Position numbers and translations under genes: made by a program | Origin: JBLMZI01 sp050258755 | GTDB lineage: Bacteria; Bacillota; Syntrophomonadia; Syntrophomonadales; DTU052 | Direction of reading: 5' to 3' | Assembly (NCBI GenBank): GCA_050258755.1 | Contig: JBLMZI010000006.1 | Coordinates: 186,001-250,000 of the forward strand | Length of the DNA: 64,000 nucleotides | Shown here: positions 8,295 through 16,539 of the stretch, piece by piece | How the letters are laid out: every line of letters starts with the position of its first letter | How positions within the stretch are numbered: position 1 is the stretch's first letter | Notes under the pieces: model-generated | What the model saw: the letters and a program-made list of their open reading frames with translations, nothing else | What the model was told of the DNA's origin: nothing | Database searches by the model: none

Positions 8295-9818
8295 CTAGGT
8301 CGAAACCGAGCCGGGCGGGCCAATTTGCGATTTCATATCGAGCAAAATCCGCGATACCCCGATCCACCAGTTTTCGTCCTCCGCATATTTCCGGTTAATC
8401 CAGAGAATCGGGTCCATGCCCTCCGGGCAGTTGGCGGAAAGCTTGACCACGGTGGCGGCAGCGATACGCGCTGAATCCCGAATATCGGTATTGTATTCCT
8501 TCCAGCTGTGGAAGACATTAAACGGGTTGTTGGCAATCTGCCTGGCATACCGATTCCCTTTAGGCACGAAGGATTGTTCCTGTCCGGTGATGGCGAACAT
8601 GAGCAGCGGATGGATATCATAATCCTTTGAAGCCGTTAGGATTTCACTGAAATACGGGTCTTCGGCAAGCATGGACTGGCGGCCGTGCAAATAGGCTTTC
8701 AACTGGTCTTCATCGACCGGATGATAATGGAGTTCGGTTGGCAGTCCCGATTTGATCCCTTCAATCGAACCCGATTCCGGGGAACCGAACCAGGCGTAAG
8801 ACATGCGCATCTCAACATAACCGACCCCCACAAAGAGAATCGCCAAAACGGAAGCCGCCGCAAAGACCTTGCGGGGCGAGGCAAACATCATGCGGACCGG
8901 CACTTTGTGAACCGCGTCGATCACATCGCCAACTGTCAGGCGGTTCAGCTTCTGCGCGGTTTGTTTGATCTGATCGGCAATGCGGCTGATTCGGCTCAGA
9001 AGGCCTGGAAGACTGTAATTCGCGGCTTGTACAGGTTTGGGAGCCGGGCGAAAAGCCTCCGGATCGGTTTCGGCCAGAGCCAGAATCCGGCGGGGTACAA
9101 TGTGGTAGGGGGCTGGCGGCGCGTTTTCCCAGGCCGAAGTGCCGACCAGGGATGCATCAACCAGTACCGCCTGCTCCTCCGGAACGAAGACTTCCTTGTT
9201 GGGTGTTTCGACATTGGCCGTTTCCAATGCTTGAACCGGCAGATCCCGGCTAGCCCGTACCGGAACATCCGCCGCCAACACGGGAACATCCAAAGCCGCG
9301 GCCGGTTCCATAAAGGCCGGGTCGGGCCGCAGCGCCGGCATCGACGGAGCCAAATCATAGATGTCCGTCAGGCTGGACAACGGATTCTCGGAAAGAAAGG
9401 GCACCAGATGATCGGATAACCGGGACAGATCCGCCGCACTGACGACATACTCCTGCCGATTGCTCACCCATTTGGCGAGCGGTTCAAACACCTCCGGAAA
9501 GTGGCTGGAGAGCAGCATGGCGTCCCGCAGTACAGCATCTGAACTAATGTTATAGTCCTGTTGCCGAACTGCCTGAGTCAAGAGGCCCCGGCGAAGCTGA
9601 ACCCGCCCCTCTTCCTTGATTTCGGGGAGGCGCTTATCCAGCACGGCATGGATCGTGTTGGCCAGAATCGATGCCTGTTCGCCGGCACCATGGCCGGCAT
9701 ATTTTTGTTTTATGTAAGTCTGTAAGGTCTGGACTTCCTTTTCCTCGAGGACCTTGCTGGCCGTCAAACCTTCAACTATTTCCCGCATCGCAGTCACCGA
9801 ATCCTGTCTTTCTGCCAT
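8295..9818 (-). CDS. Membrane-anchored glucosaminidase/lysozyme-like protein
   Basis: About 507 residues. The N-terminal half (to about 300) is a predicted cytoplasmic region rich in charged helices and Pro/Ala linkers with no family I recognise. A single hydrophobic segment (VFAAASVLAILFVGVGYVEM, about 325-345) follows. The C-terminal 150 residues resemble the muramidase/glucosaminidase fold: HPLLMFAITGQEQSF, with a Glu in the expected catalytic place, then NNPFNVFHSWKEY. The topology would put the hydrolase-like domain outside the membrane and the large domain inside, suggesting wall remodelling coupled to a cytoplasmic process. The start is uncertain: ATG used here, but a TTG 14 codons upstream is possible and neither has a clear ribosome site. 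Confidence 0.65.
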   Translation of the reverse strand: MAERQDSVTAMREIVEGLTASKVLEEKEVQTLQTYIKQKYAGHGAGEQASILANTIHAVLDKRLPEIKEEGRVQLRRGLLTQAVRQQDYNISSDAVLRDAMLLSSHFPEVFEPLAKWVSNRQEYVVSAADLSRLSDHLVPFLSENPLSSLTDIYDLAPSMPALRPDPAFMEPAAALDVPVLAADVPVRASRDLPVQALETANVETPNKEVFVPEEQAVLVDASLVGTSAWENAPPAPYHIVPRRILALAETDPEAFRPAPKPVQAANYSLPGLLSRISRIADQIKQTAQKLNRLTVGDVIDAVHKVPVRMMFASPRKVFAAASVLAILFVGVGYVEMRMSYAWFGSPESGSIEGIKSGLPTELHYHPVDEDQLKAYLHGRQSMLAEDPYFSEILTASKDYDIHPLLMFAITGQEQSFVPKGNRYARQIANNPFNVFHSWKEYNTDIRDSARIAAATVVKLSANCPEGMDPILWINRKYAEDENWWIGVSRILLDMKSQIGPPGSVST

Positions 9819-9937
9819 CAGTCTAGTGGATCGCCAAGTTTTCGGGTAGTCCCAAATCAATTATCGGCGAGTGCCGAAGATTCCTTAAGTGAAAGCGGCT
9901 CTTTCGGCGCATCCTTTTTCAGGAAAGGGAAGTCGCA

Positions 9938-9983
9938 TTAAAAAACAGGCCTGCGGAAGTCCTTTATCCTGCAAGCCTGTTTT
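9938..9983 (-). terminator. Terminator of the lgt-AOR-fthC operon
   Basis: On the minus strand AAAACAGGC pairs with GCCTGTTTT around a partly paired interior, and the 3' arm runs into a TTTTTT tract. It lies just after the 5-FTHF cyclo-ligase gene. Confidence 0.75.
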
Positions 9984-9999
9984 GGGTCAATTTTCCGAG

Positions 10000-10560
10000 T
10001 TACTCCGGGAAACGCAGCAGCTGCGCCTCGGTGACAAGCAGGGTCAAGCGCTCGTCGCGTTCCGTCGGAAAGACATCATCAACAACCTGAAAATCAAAAG
10101 CAACGCCAATCCTGGGTACTTTCCGCATTACGCTCGGAAGAAAGCGATCATAGTATCCTTTGCCATAGCCAAGTCGGTAACCGCTGCGGTCGAATACCAG
10201 GCCAGGCACCAGGATCAGCTCGATGACGCCCGGATCAATCGGCTCCCCACCCGGCTCGGCAATCCCATACGGACCAGGGCGCGTATCCCCCGGACCGGTA
10301 TACGGGACCGCCACTAGATGGTTACCTTCCACCCTTGGCAGAACAACACGGACACCGTGTTCCATGGCCTGTTCCAAAACCGGCATCAAATTGACCTCAC
10401 TGCCAAACGCATGAAACCCCATAATCACCGCAGCCTGACGAAACTCCGGCAGTTGGATAAGCCGCTGTTCAATACGGCGGTTCAGCGCTGCCGCCGTTTC
10501 CGGCGTCAGAGCGTCCCGAAGCGCTCGCTTCTCCTTCCGCAGCGATGCGCGCTCAGGCAT
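10000..10560 (-). CDS. fthC: 5-formyltetrahydrofolate cyclo-ligase
   Basis: ATP-dependent conversion of 5-formyl-THF to 5,10-methenyl-THF, feeding the one-carbon pool. At 186 residues it has the family start SLRKEKRALRDAL, the Gly-rich stretch LILVPGLVFDRSGYRLGYGK and GYYDRFL, which together bind ATP and folate. Its ATG overlaps the end of the upstream aldehyde oxidoreductase gene by 8 bp, so it is translated from the same mRNA; a metabolic reason for that coupling is not evident. Followed by a terminator. Confidence 0.95.
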   Translation of the reverse strand: MPERASLRKEKRALRDALTPETAAALNRRIEQRLIQLPEFRQAAVIMGFHAFGSEVNLMPVLEQAMEHGVRVVLPRVEGNHLVAVPYTGPGDTRPGPYGIAEPGGEPIDPGVIELILVPGLVFDRSGYRLGYGKGYYDRFLPSVMRKVPRIGVAFDFQVVDDVFPTERDERLTLLVTEAQLLRFPE

Positions 10561-12319
10561 TGGCTTCCTCGGCCCTCAGCCGGTCAACATGGCCGATATA
10601 CCGCTGCAGCAGATCCTGCATCGTGGATGCCTCCAGCTGGCCGTTGAGGCTCTGGGTTTCAAAGAATCGTTTCGGGAATCGAAGCGCTTTGAAATCAAAT
10701 CCGAGTTTCTGCTTTACCGACAGTTTCAACCGGTAAATCCGCCGCCCCAGTTCCTCCAGTTCCTGAACGTTCCTTTCGATACCAATCGCGTGCAAGGCCT
10801 GTTCCACGGTTGGCAGATCATAAACGTTGCGCGCGAACAGGCAGATCACCAGACTGTTCATCACACAGCGGGCCACCTCTTCATCGAAGATGGCTTTGAC
10901 AAAACCTTCCGGATCATCGGCCGCGTTGCGGGATTGGTCCATCGAATAACCCCCGTTGTCCAGATGAGAATGCCGCGCTCCGACCGCCTGCCCCAGCGCT
11001 GCCCCGTAACCGGTGTGATAACCGGTCATCTCGTGCTTGCCCAGGGCCATGGCATATTCCAATCCCCCGTATCGGGCGGCGGCCGCTTCGACACCCAATC
11101 CCAGAATACGGTACAACTCGTTTCCCTGCTCAACCAGCCGGCTCAGGGCGACTAGATAACCGTCTTTGTATCCAAACGCCAGGCGGCTGCCGATTTCCTC
11201 CTCGGAAATCAGGCCTTGCTGGTAGGCTTCAGTCATCCATCCGAGCAAAACCCCGGCGCTCATCGCATCCATTCCGGCCTGCTCCACCTTGTCCAGCAGA
11301 GCGAAGAAATCATCTTTGTTTTCGGTCCCCAGGAAGGTCCCGAGTGAAAAGATCAGCTCATGGTCATACGGCAGATTCGAGGTCTCATATTCATGACTTG
11401 ACCCGAATAGGCGGCGGTACTGACCGACATGAATACAGCCGATCGGGCAGCCGATACAGGCCACTTTTCGGATCAGCCGCTCTTCCGCAAAGGATTCGCC
11501 CGAAAACTCGTGTGCCTTATCAAAGGATGATTCCGTCAGATTGCGGGTCGGCAGCGCGTTCATGGCATTCAGCTTCAGGACATTCACTGGCGTTCCCAGA
11601 TCGTGATATTTCTCCATAATTTCGGTTTTGGTCACCCGCTTATAAATCTCGCCATACACCTTGCGGTACTCTTTCCACAGTTCGGGTGGAATCGCGTAAT
11701 CCTTTTCCCCCGCGACCACCATGGCCTTCAGGTGCTTTGCGCCAAACATCGCCCCGGCTCCCAGGCGGCCAAAATGGCGGTAGGTATCGACGTTCAGGCA
11801 GGCAAATCGAATCTGTTTTTCCCCGGCCCGGCCGATACGGACGATCGAGCGGAAGCCCCTGCCCTTTTCAACTTCGCGCAGATACCGTCCGGTCTCTTCA
11901 ATGTTGGCGCCCCAGAGCGGGTCCGCTTTTTTTATGGATACCGTACGTGAACCGATCGACAGGTAAACCGGCCGGTCAGCGCGGCCTCGGATCACGATCG
12001 CGTCATAGCCTGCATAGAGCATGGCCATGGCCAGCCGCCCACCCGCGTAACTCTCTCCAAGCTCCCCGGTCAGCGGGGAACGGAACATGCAAACGGTTTT
12101 GGTGACGACCGGAAAAATAGTCGACATCGGCCCGATCGCAAAGATAATCGGCTGCTCCGGATCAAGCGGATCCTTATCGTACTGAAGATTCTCGTCCAGC
12201 AGCTTGGTGGCCAGGCCGACACCGCCCAGATAATCATGGAGGTCTTTCCGGTCAGTGATTTCGAACGAACGCGTACTAAGATCAATATTCAAGATTCGCA
12301 GATAATTCCGATCAAACAT
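10553..12319 (-). CDS. aor: Aldehyde:ferredoxin oxidoreductase (tungstopterin enzyme)
   Basis: Oxidises aldehydes to carboxylic acids, or reduces acids, with ferredoxin. The 588-residue protein has the AOR N-terminal domain (ILNIDLSTRSFEI, LGGVGLATKLL), the [4Fe-4S] ligands CIGCPIGC at about residue 290 and the distant fourth Cys in LVICLFARN near 500. It overlaps the upstream polyferredoxin gene by 8 bp, so the two are probably subunits of one enzyme, as in the multi-subunit AOR/WOR5-like members. The moa-mog operon upstream would provide the pterin. Substrate and choice of tungsten versus molybdenum cannot be read from the sequence. Confidence 0.95.
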   Translation of the reverse strand: MFDRNYLRILNIDLSTRSFEITDRKDLHDYLGGVGLATKLLDENLQYDKDPLDPEQPIIFAIGPMSTIFPVVTKTVCMFRSPLTGELGESYAGGRLAMAMLYAGYDAIVIRGRADRPVYLSIGSRTVSIKKADPLWGANIEETGRYLREVEKGRGFRSIVRIGRAGEKQIRFACLNVDTYRHFGRLGAGAMFGAKHLKAMVVAGEKDYAIPPELWKEYRKVYGEIYKRVTKTEIMEKYHDLGTPVNVLKLNAMNALPTRNLTESSFDKAHEFSGESFAEERLIRKVACIGCPIGCIHVGQYRRLFGSSHEYETSNLPYDHELIFSLGTFLGTENKDDFFALLDKVEQAGMDAMSAGVLLGWMTEAYQQGLISEEEIGSRLAFGYKDGYLVALSRLVEQGNELYRILGLGVEAAAARYGGLEYAMALGKHEMTGYHTGYGAALGQAVGARHSHLDNGGYSMDQSRNAADDPEGFVKAIFDEEVARCVMNSLVICLFARNVYDLPTVEQALHAIGIERNVQELEELGRRIYRLKLSVKQKLGFDFKALRFPKRFFETQSLNGQLEASTMQDLLQRYIGHVDRLRAEEANA

Positions 12320-12728
12320 CGTGCTTCACCTCCGCGAGTTCCAGTACGCCATGCGGGCAAAATTTCGCGCAAATACCGCAGTGGCTGCACATAACGATCT
12401 TTTCGATGGCCGGATTCAGCTGGATATAGCCGATCGGGCACGCCGGAACACAGTCTCCGCAGCCGGTGCAGCGGGCTTCGTCTAGTTTGACACCCCCGCC
12501 TTTGCGCGGGGTCAAGGCCTTGTAACCGCAAGACTCCGCACACGGCGGTTCGGCACAGGCCCTGCAGATATCGGCTGTCATTTTGCTCTGCAGACCACCG
12601 CGGGTATGAATCCGCAGGGCAGCGTATTGCGGTGAAAACGTCTTTTGCAGTTCACGGGCGCAGGCCAGCATACAGGAGTAACACCCAATGCACTTGCCCA
12701 TATCCGGTGCGGTAATTACCTTGGCCAT
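12312..12728 (-). CDS. Four-cluster [4Fe-4S] ferredoxin subunit
   Basis: A 138-residue electron-transfer protein with sixteen Cys arranged as four cluster motifs: CIGCYSCMLAC (about 13), CRACAEPPCAESC (about 55), CTGCGDCVPAC (about 85) and CSHCGICAKFC (about 110). It resembles the polyferredoxin subunits of HycB/DmsB type. Its stop overlaps the start of the aor gene, and its start overlaps the lgt stop by one base (TAATG), so it is translationally coupled on both sides. Most likely it shuttles electrons between the AOR active site and an external donor or acceptor. Confidence 0.93.
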   Translation of the reverse strand: MAKVITAPDMGKCIGCYSCMLACARELQKTFSPQYAALRIHTRGGLQSKMTADICRACAEPPCAESCGYKALTPRKGGGVKLDEARCTGCGDCVPACPIGYIQLNPAIEKIVMCSHCGICAKFCPHGVLELAEVKHDV

Positions 12729-13546
12729 TATTCACACCCCTCTTTCTCGTGCTCAGCGGCTGCAAAACGAGCCGCTTGGTCAGATCGATTCCGCAGCCAG
12801 TAATAAGCCGGGATCGCAATCAACGCCATAATCATCGCGGTAACCTGCGCAATGGTGAGGCCATGCCAGACCACCAGATTTTCCCGCAGGAACTCCACGC
12901 TGAAACGCTCGACCGCGTACAGCAGCACATAAGCCCAGAGTACCTGCCCGTCAAACGTCCTTTTCACATAGAGCCGGCACAGAATGACAAAAAGCAGTAC
13001 AGCCGCCGCGCTTTCGTAGAGCTGCGTTGGATGGCGGTAGAAGATATCGGCGGTCGGAAACAGCAGGCCCCAGCCAACCTCAGTGGGTTTGCCATAGCAG
13101 CAGCCGTTCAGGAAACAGCCGATGCGGCCGATGCCATAAGCCAGCATCAATCCTGGCGCCACGATATCCGCCAGTTTCCACGGATTCTTTCCCTTACGCC
13201 AAGCCCAGGCTGAGACACCGAGCGCGCCGAAAAGAAAGCCGCCATAGAAAACCAGACCCTGTACCTGCGGATTAATGATTTGCAGCGGGTTGGCCGCAAA
13301 GTATGCCCAGTCGTAAAACACGACATAGAACAGCCTTGAGCCAATGACACCTGAAAACACAGCGATAATCGCCACGTCAATCAGGTCTTCGAGGGTGAAT
13401 TCCCGGCTGGTCTGTACCAGGCGATTCATCGCGAACAGCGCCACGAGAACGCCGAGGGCCAGCATCAGTCCATAGCCATATATCCTGGGGTGAATTGTGA
13501 AGGACATCATCTTCCATATGCCCAGGTCCAAAATAATCGGGTGCAT
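12728..13546 (-). CDS. lgt: Prolipoprotein diacylglyceryl transferase Lgt
   Basis: Integral membrane enzyme that transfers diacylglycerol from phosphatidylglycerol to the lipobox Cys of prolipoproteins. The 272-residue sequence has about seven hydrophobic helices and the Lgt signature region GRIGCFLNGCCYGKPT, preceded by the YGxM-type N-terminal motif (IYGYGLMLALG) and followed by HPTQLYESA. It heads an operon with the ferredoxin and AOR genes, an unusual neighbourhood for lgt. The ATG is preceded by GGAGGAG. Upstream lies the non-coding stretch with DnaA boxes. Confidence 0.96.
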   Translation of the reverse strand: MHPIILDLGIWKMMSFTIHPRIYGYGLMLALGVLVALFAMNRLVQTSREFTLEDLIDVAIIAVFSGVIGSRLFYVVFYDWAYFAANPLQIINPQVQGLVFYGGFLFGALGVSAWAWRKGKNPWKLADIVAPGLMLAYGIGRIGCFLNGCCYGKPTEVGWGLLFPTADIFYRHPTQLYESAAAVLLFVILCRLYVKRTFDGQVLWAYVLLYAVERFSVEFLRENLVVWHGLTIAQVTAMIMALIAIPAYYWLRNRSDQAARFAAAEHEKEGCE

Positions 13547-13696
13547 CTTTCTTTCTTCTCCTCCTCCAACCTGTCACCGCATGTCGAATGCAGTCGAGCA
13601 GGATTATTCATACAATTTATATTGATCCCGATTTTATTGGGTTTTGTTCGAACGCCTTTACCCCCCATTATTTCGACATTTTTCATTCCATAAAAC

Positions 13697-13820
13697 TTAT
13701 CCACAGAAGTACAAGCCGAGATTTCGGTGATCCGCCAAACCGAACAGTGGTTTTAGCGTCGTAAAGGGGTCTCAAAGGCCGATTTGATAATTATCAACAG
13801 ACTTATCCACATTATCCACA
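13697..13820 (+). promoter_or_regulatory. DnaA box cluster
   Basis: Three perfect copies of the DnaA consensus TTATCCACA lie at 13697-13705, 13803-13811 and 13812-13820, plus a near match TTATCAACA at 13791-13799, all on the same strand. The last two abut with no spacer, and the final one overlaps the last codons and stop of tsaD. The bases before the first box (about 13600-13695) are AT-rich. dnaA and dnaN are not in the window, so this may be a regulatory cluster or a titration site rather than oriC. The 265-bp gap contains no gene. Confidence 0.75.
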
Positions 13821-14843
13821 GGCGTTTTTCACAAGGAAATCAAAATTCGGATATGCATTTGCATCCAATTGCGCGAACTCTTTTTCCAGATACTTGTAGT
13901 AAGCAGCACAGCCAACCATGACCGCATTGTCGGTACACAAGGCGACCGGTGGTGCGTAAAACCGGCATCCAATCGATGCCGCTCGGGCGGTCAGGGCCTC
14001 GCGCAGCCGGGAATTGGCAGCTACCCCACCGGCCAGCAAAATGCTTCCAGCCCGATATCGCTCGGCGGCCATTATGGTTTTTTCGGTCAGAACCTCTACG
14101 AGCGACTCCTGAAACTCAGCCGCAATATCCTCGACCTTGAATTCGGAGCCGGAGGCTGCCAGCTTGTTATACAAATTGATTGCTGCTGTCTTAAGACCGC
14201 TGAAGCTGAATTCGAAATCGTTCCGGTCAAGGTAGACCCGCGGCAGCTTGACGACACCAGGCGTTCCCCGTTCGGCGGCTTGCTGTATCACCGGCCCGCC
14301 CGGATAACCAAGCCCTAGAAAACGGGCCACTTTGTCAAAGGCCTCTCCGGCGGCATCATCCCTGGTTTCCCCAAGCACCTCAAAGCTACGCGGGTCCCGC
14401 ATATACAACAGGCTGGTATGCCCTCCGGAAACAACCAGACAGACGGCCGGAAATACCGGTGTCTCCCGCACAAAATTCGCATAAATGTGAGCATGCAAGT
14501 GGTTCACCGTAATCAACGGGCGGCCAATGCCATAGGCGAACGCTTTCGCATATGACAAGCCGACCAGAAGCGCACCGATCAGTCCCGGCGTGTTGGTGAC
14601 CGCAACGGCGTCAATATCCTGATAACGGACATCGGCCGCTTTCAGGACCTGCTCGGTCAAAACCGCAATCACTTCGATATGCTTGCGCGACGCGATTTCC
14701 GGCACAACCCCGCCAAAAGCATAATGCGTATCGATTTGCGACGCGACCGCGTCGGAGAGCACCGTGCGCCCGTTTTCCACCAGGGCTGCGGCGGTTTCAT
14801 CGCACGAGCTCTCGATGGCCAAAATTCGTACTGGCTGATCCAT
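13812..14843 (-). CDS. tsaD: tRNA N6-adenosine threonylcarbamoyltransferase TsaD
   Basis: Catalytic subunit that transfers the threonylcarbamoyl group to A37 of ANN-decoding tRNAs. At 343 residues it shows the N-terminal ASKHA motif LAIESSCDETAAALV, the metal-binding HLHAHIYA (two His), VSGGHTSLLY, and the C-terminal LLAGGVAANSRLRE with a conserved Asp later (CTDNAVMVG). It is the last gene of the cluster UDG-tsaE-tsaB-rimI-tsaD, 18 bp behind rimI. The last codons form part of the DnaA box array downstream, an unusual sharing of sequence. Confidence 0.98.
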   Translation of the reverse strand: MDQPVRILAIESSCDETAAALVENGRTVLSDAVASQIDTHYAFGGVVPEIASRKHIEVIAVLTEQVLKAADVRYQDIDAVAVTNTPGLIGALLVGLSYAKAFAYGIGRPLITVNHLHAHIYANFVRETPVFPAVCLVVSGGHTSLLYMRDPRSFEVLGETRDDAAGEAFDKVARFLGLGYPGGPVIQQAAERGTPGVVKLPRVYLDRNDFEFSFSGLKTAAINLYNKLAASGSEFKVEDIAAEFQESLVEVLTEKTIMAAERYRAGSILLAGGVAANSRLREALTARAASIGCRFYAPPVALCTDNAVMVGCAAYYKYLEKEFAQLDANAYPNFDFLVKNACG

Positions 14844-14861
14844 CTTCTTTCCCCGTTCCCA

Positions 14862-15317
14862 TTATTCGCGCTCTATCAGCTTTTTGCTCATGATCAGCGC
14901 ATCCTCGTCGTTATCCAGGTAATACTTTTTCCGAACGCCTTCCTGCGCAAATCCCATGCGGGTATACAAGGATCGGGCCGCGTGATTGGAAGGCCGGACT
15001 TCAAGCATGATCCGTTCACACTGGTTCGCCATCGCCACTTCTTCCAGCTTGGAAAGCATCAGTTCGCCCAGCTGGTTGCCGCGCAGGTCGCTGCGCACCG
15101 CGACATTGGTCACATGGGCTTCTTCAAAAACGATCCAGACCCCGGCATAGCCCCCGACTTCCCCGTCCAGATCAACCACCAGATAGATAGCCAACGGGTT
15201 TTTCAGTTCGTTTAAGAACGAATTGCGGCTCCATGGCGTTGGAAAGGACACATTTTCGATTGCCAGTATCTGGTCCAAATCGTTTTCGGTCATCATCCGG
15301 ATCAGGATTTCAATCAC
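14862..15317 (-). CDS. rimI: RimI-type ribosomal protein S18 alanine N-acetyltransferase
   Basis: GNAT-fold acetyltransferase of 151 residues with the acetyl-CoA loop VRSDLRGNQLGELMLSKL and the RimI-like C-terminus LEVRPSNHAARSLYTRMGF. The RimI family acetylates the N-terminus of S18, though in many bacteria the true target is not proven. The GTG start overlaps the tsaB stop (GTGA) and has GGGGAG 8 nt upstream. A location between tsaB and tsaD is the standard one in Bacillota. Confidence 0.94.
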   Translation of the reverse strand: MIEILIRMMTENDLDQILAIENVSFPTPWSRNSFLNELKNPLAIYLVVDLDGEVGGYAGVWIVFEEAHVTNVAVRSDLRGNQLGELMLSKLEEVAMANQCERIMLEVRPSNHAARSLYTRMGFAQEGVRKKYYLDNDEDALIMSKKLIERE

Positions 15318-16063
15318 GTTGACAGCTCCCCGCGTTTCTGCGCCAGCTTGACCTCGGCTTCGGAAAGTCTGATATAGATCGGGGTCAAAGCCAATACATC
15401 GTCAAACTGCCGCTGCAGACAGCGCTGGACCGCAAGCTGGGCAAGCGCGGCCGGCCGCGGCAGCGCGAAAGCAGCGGGGGGTACCCGGCTTTGGATGCCG
15501 GTTTCGGACATGGTCTGGGCGATGACCGGCCAGCCATCCCCGACAAAGGTAACAACCGCGCCCGCTGCCCGTTCGGTAAGCAAAGCCGCCAACCCGGCCG
15601 GGCTTAAGGCCGCATCCTCAGTCAGTCGGGTCAGGGATTCACCGCCTTGAAAAACAGCAGTGTACACTTCCCCTTTTCGGGCATTAAGAACCGGGCAGAT
15701 AATGCCCGCGCCCCAGCCGGCGGTATACGCCAGGGCCTCCAGGGTGGGCACGCCAATGAGCGGCTTACCCGCCGCCATCGCCAACCCTTTGGCTGCAGCC
15801 AGGCCGATGCGCAAGCCGGTAAACGAACCGGGACCGCTGGTAACGGCAATGGCCGTCAGACTGTTCAAGGTCAGACCCAGGGCTTTGAGGGCGCTGTCGA
15901 CCATGGTCATCAGCGAACGGGAATGATCCAGCCCGTTGTTGGCGATCAGTTCATAGCAGACCGCGTATTCGTCAGCCACAGCCACGCCACAGACCGGTGT
16001 CGCGGTATCCAGGCAGAGCACCCTTACGGTTGGTTCCGGCTTTTTCTTTGGGTTCGGCGTCAT
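15314..16063 (-). CDS. tsaB: tRNA threonylcarbamoyladenosine biosynthesis protein TsaB
   Basis: Non-catalytic partner of TsaD in t6A synthesis. The 249-residue protein has the ASKHA N-terminal VLCLDTATPVCGVAVAD and the strongly conserved AVTSGPGSFTGLRIGLAAAK. The first dozen residues (TPNPKKKPEPTV) form a short extension. Its ATG overlaps the tsaE stop by 4 bp and its stop overlaps rimI, so tsaE, tsaB and rimI are translated in a coupled way. It lacks the TsaD metal-binding His pair, as expected for TsaB. Confidence 0.96.
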   Translation of the reverse strand: MTPNPKKKPEPTVRVLCLDTATPVCGVAVADEYAVCYELIANNGLDHSRSLMTMVDSALKALGLTLNSLTAIAVTSGPGSFTGLRIGLAAAKGLAMAAGKPLIGVPTLEALAYTAGWGAGIICPVLNARKGEVYTAVFQGGESLTRLTEDAALSPAGLAALLTERAAGAVVTFVGDGWPVIAQTMSETGIQSRVPPAAFALPRPAALAQLAVQRCLQRQFDDVLALTPIYIRLSEAEVKLAQKRGELST

Positions 16064-16539
16064 GTTTTCTTTTCTCCTGTCAGGCTTTCGGGCAGTGCGG
16101 TCCGGCTCCCGGGCATTCGGATCACGACCCGGCGCGGATGGTCGTAGTCGTTTTCCAGCAGGAAAATGTCAATCTTGACCGTCTCGGCATCCGCTTCCGG
16201 GGTCATGGGCCACTCGACCAGCATCACCCCGTCGCCGTAGTATTCCTCTTCCAATTCCTCAACCGCATCTGGTTGATCGCCGATCCGGTACAAGTCCAGA
16301 TGGTAGATCGGCACTTCCGCGGGATACACGTTGACCAGGGTAAAGGTCGGGCTGGTAACCCGACCTTGAAAGCCAAGCCCGCGGGCAATTCCCCGAACCA
16401 GGGTCGTTTTTCCGGCCCCAAGCACCCCGCAGAGCATGACCCGGTCTCCCGGTTCCAGCACTGCGGCCAGGCGCCGGCCGAATTCAAGCATTCGCTCCTC
16501 GCCGTCTATGACGAATTCATGCTTCAGCACGTTTTCCAT
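16060..16539 (-). CDS. tsaE: tRNA threonylcarbamoyladenosine biosynthesis ATPase TsaE
   Basis: P-loop ATPase required for turnover of the bacterial TsaB-TsaD complex. In 159 residues it has Walker A (GVLGAGKTTLVRGIARGLG), the SPTFTLVNVY motif and the HLDLYRIGD and LVEWP segments that define the family. The start overlaps the end of the uracil-DNA glycosylase gene by 16 bp. The C-terminal 20 residues are charged and variable. Confidence 0.97.
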   Translation of the reverse strand: MENVLKHEFVIDGEERMLEFGRRLAAVLEPGDRVMLCGVLGAGKTTLVRGIARGLGFQGRVTSPTFTLVNVYPAEVPIYHLDLYRIGDQPDAVEELEEEYYGDGVMLVEWPMTPEADAETVKIDIFLLENDYDHPRRVVIRMPGSRTALPESLTGEKKT

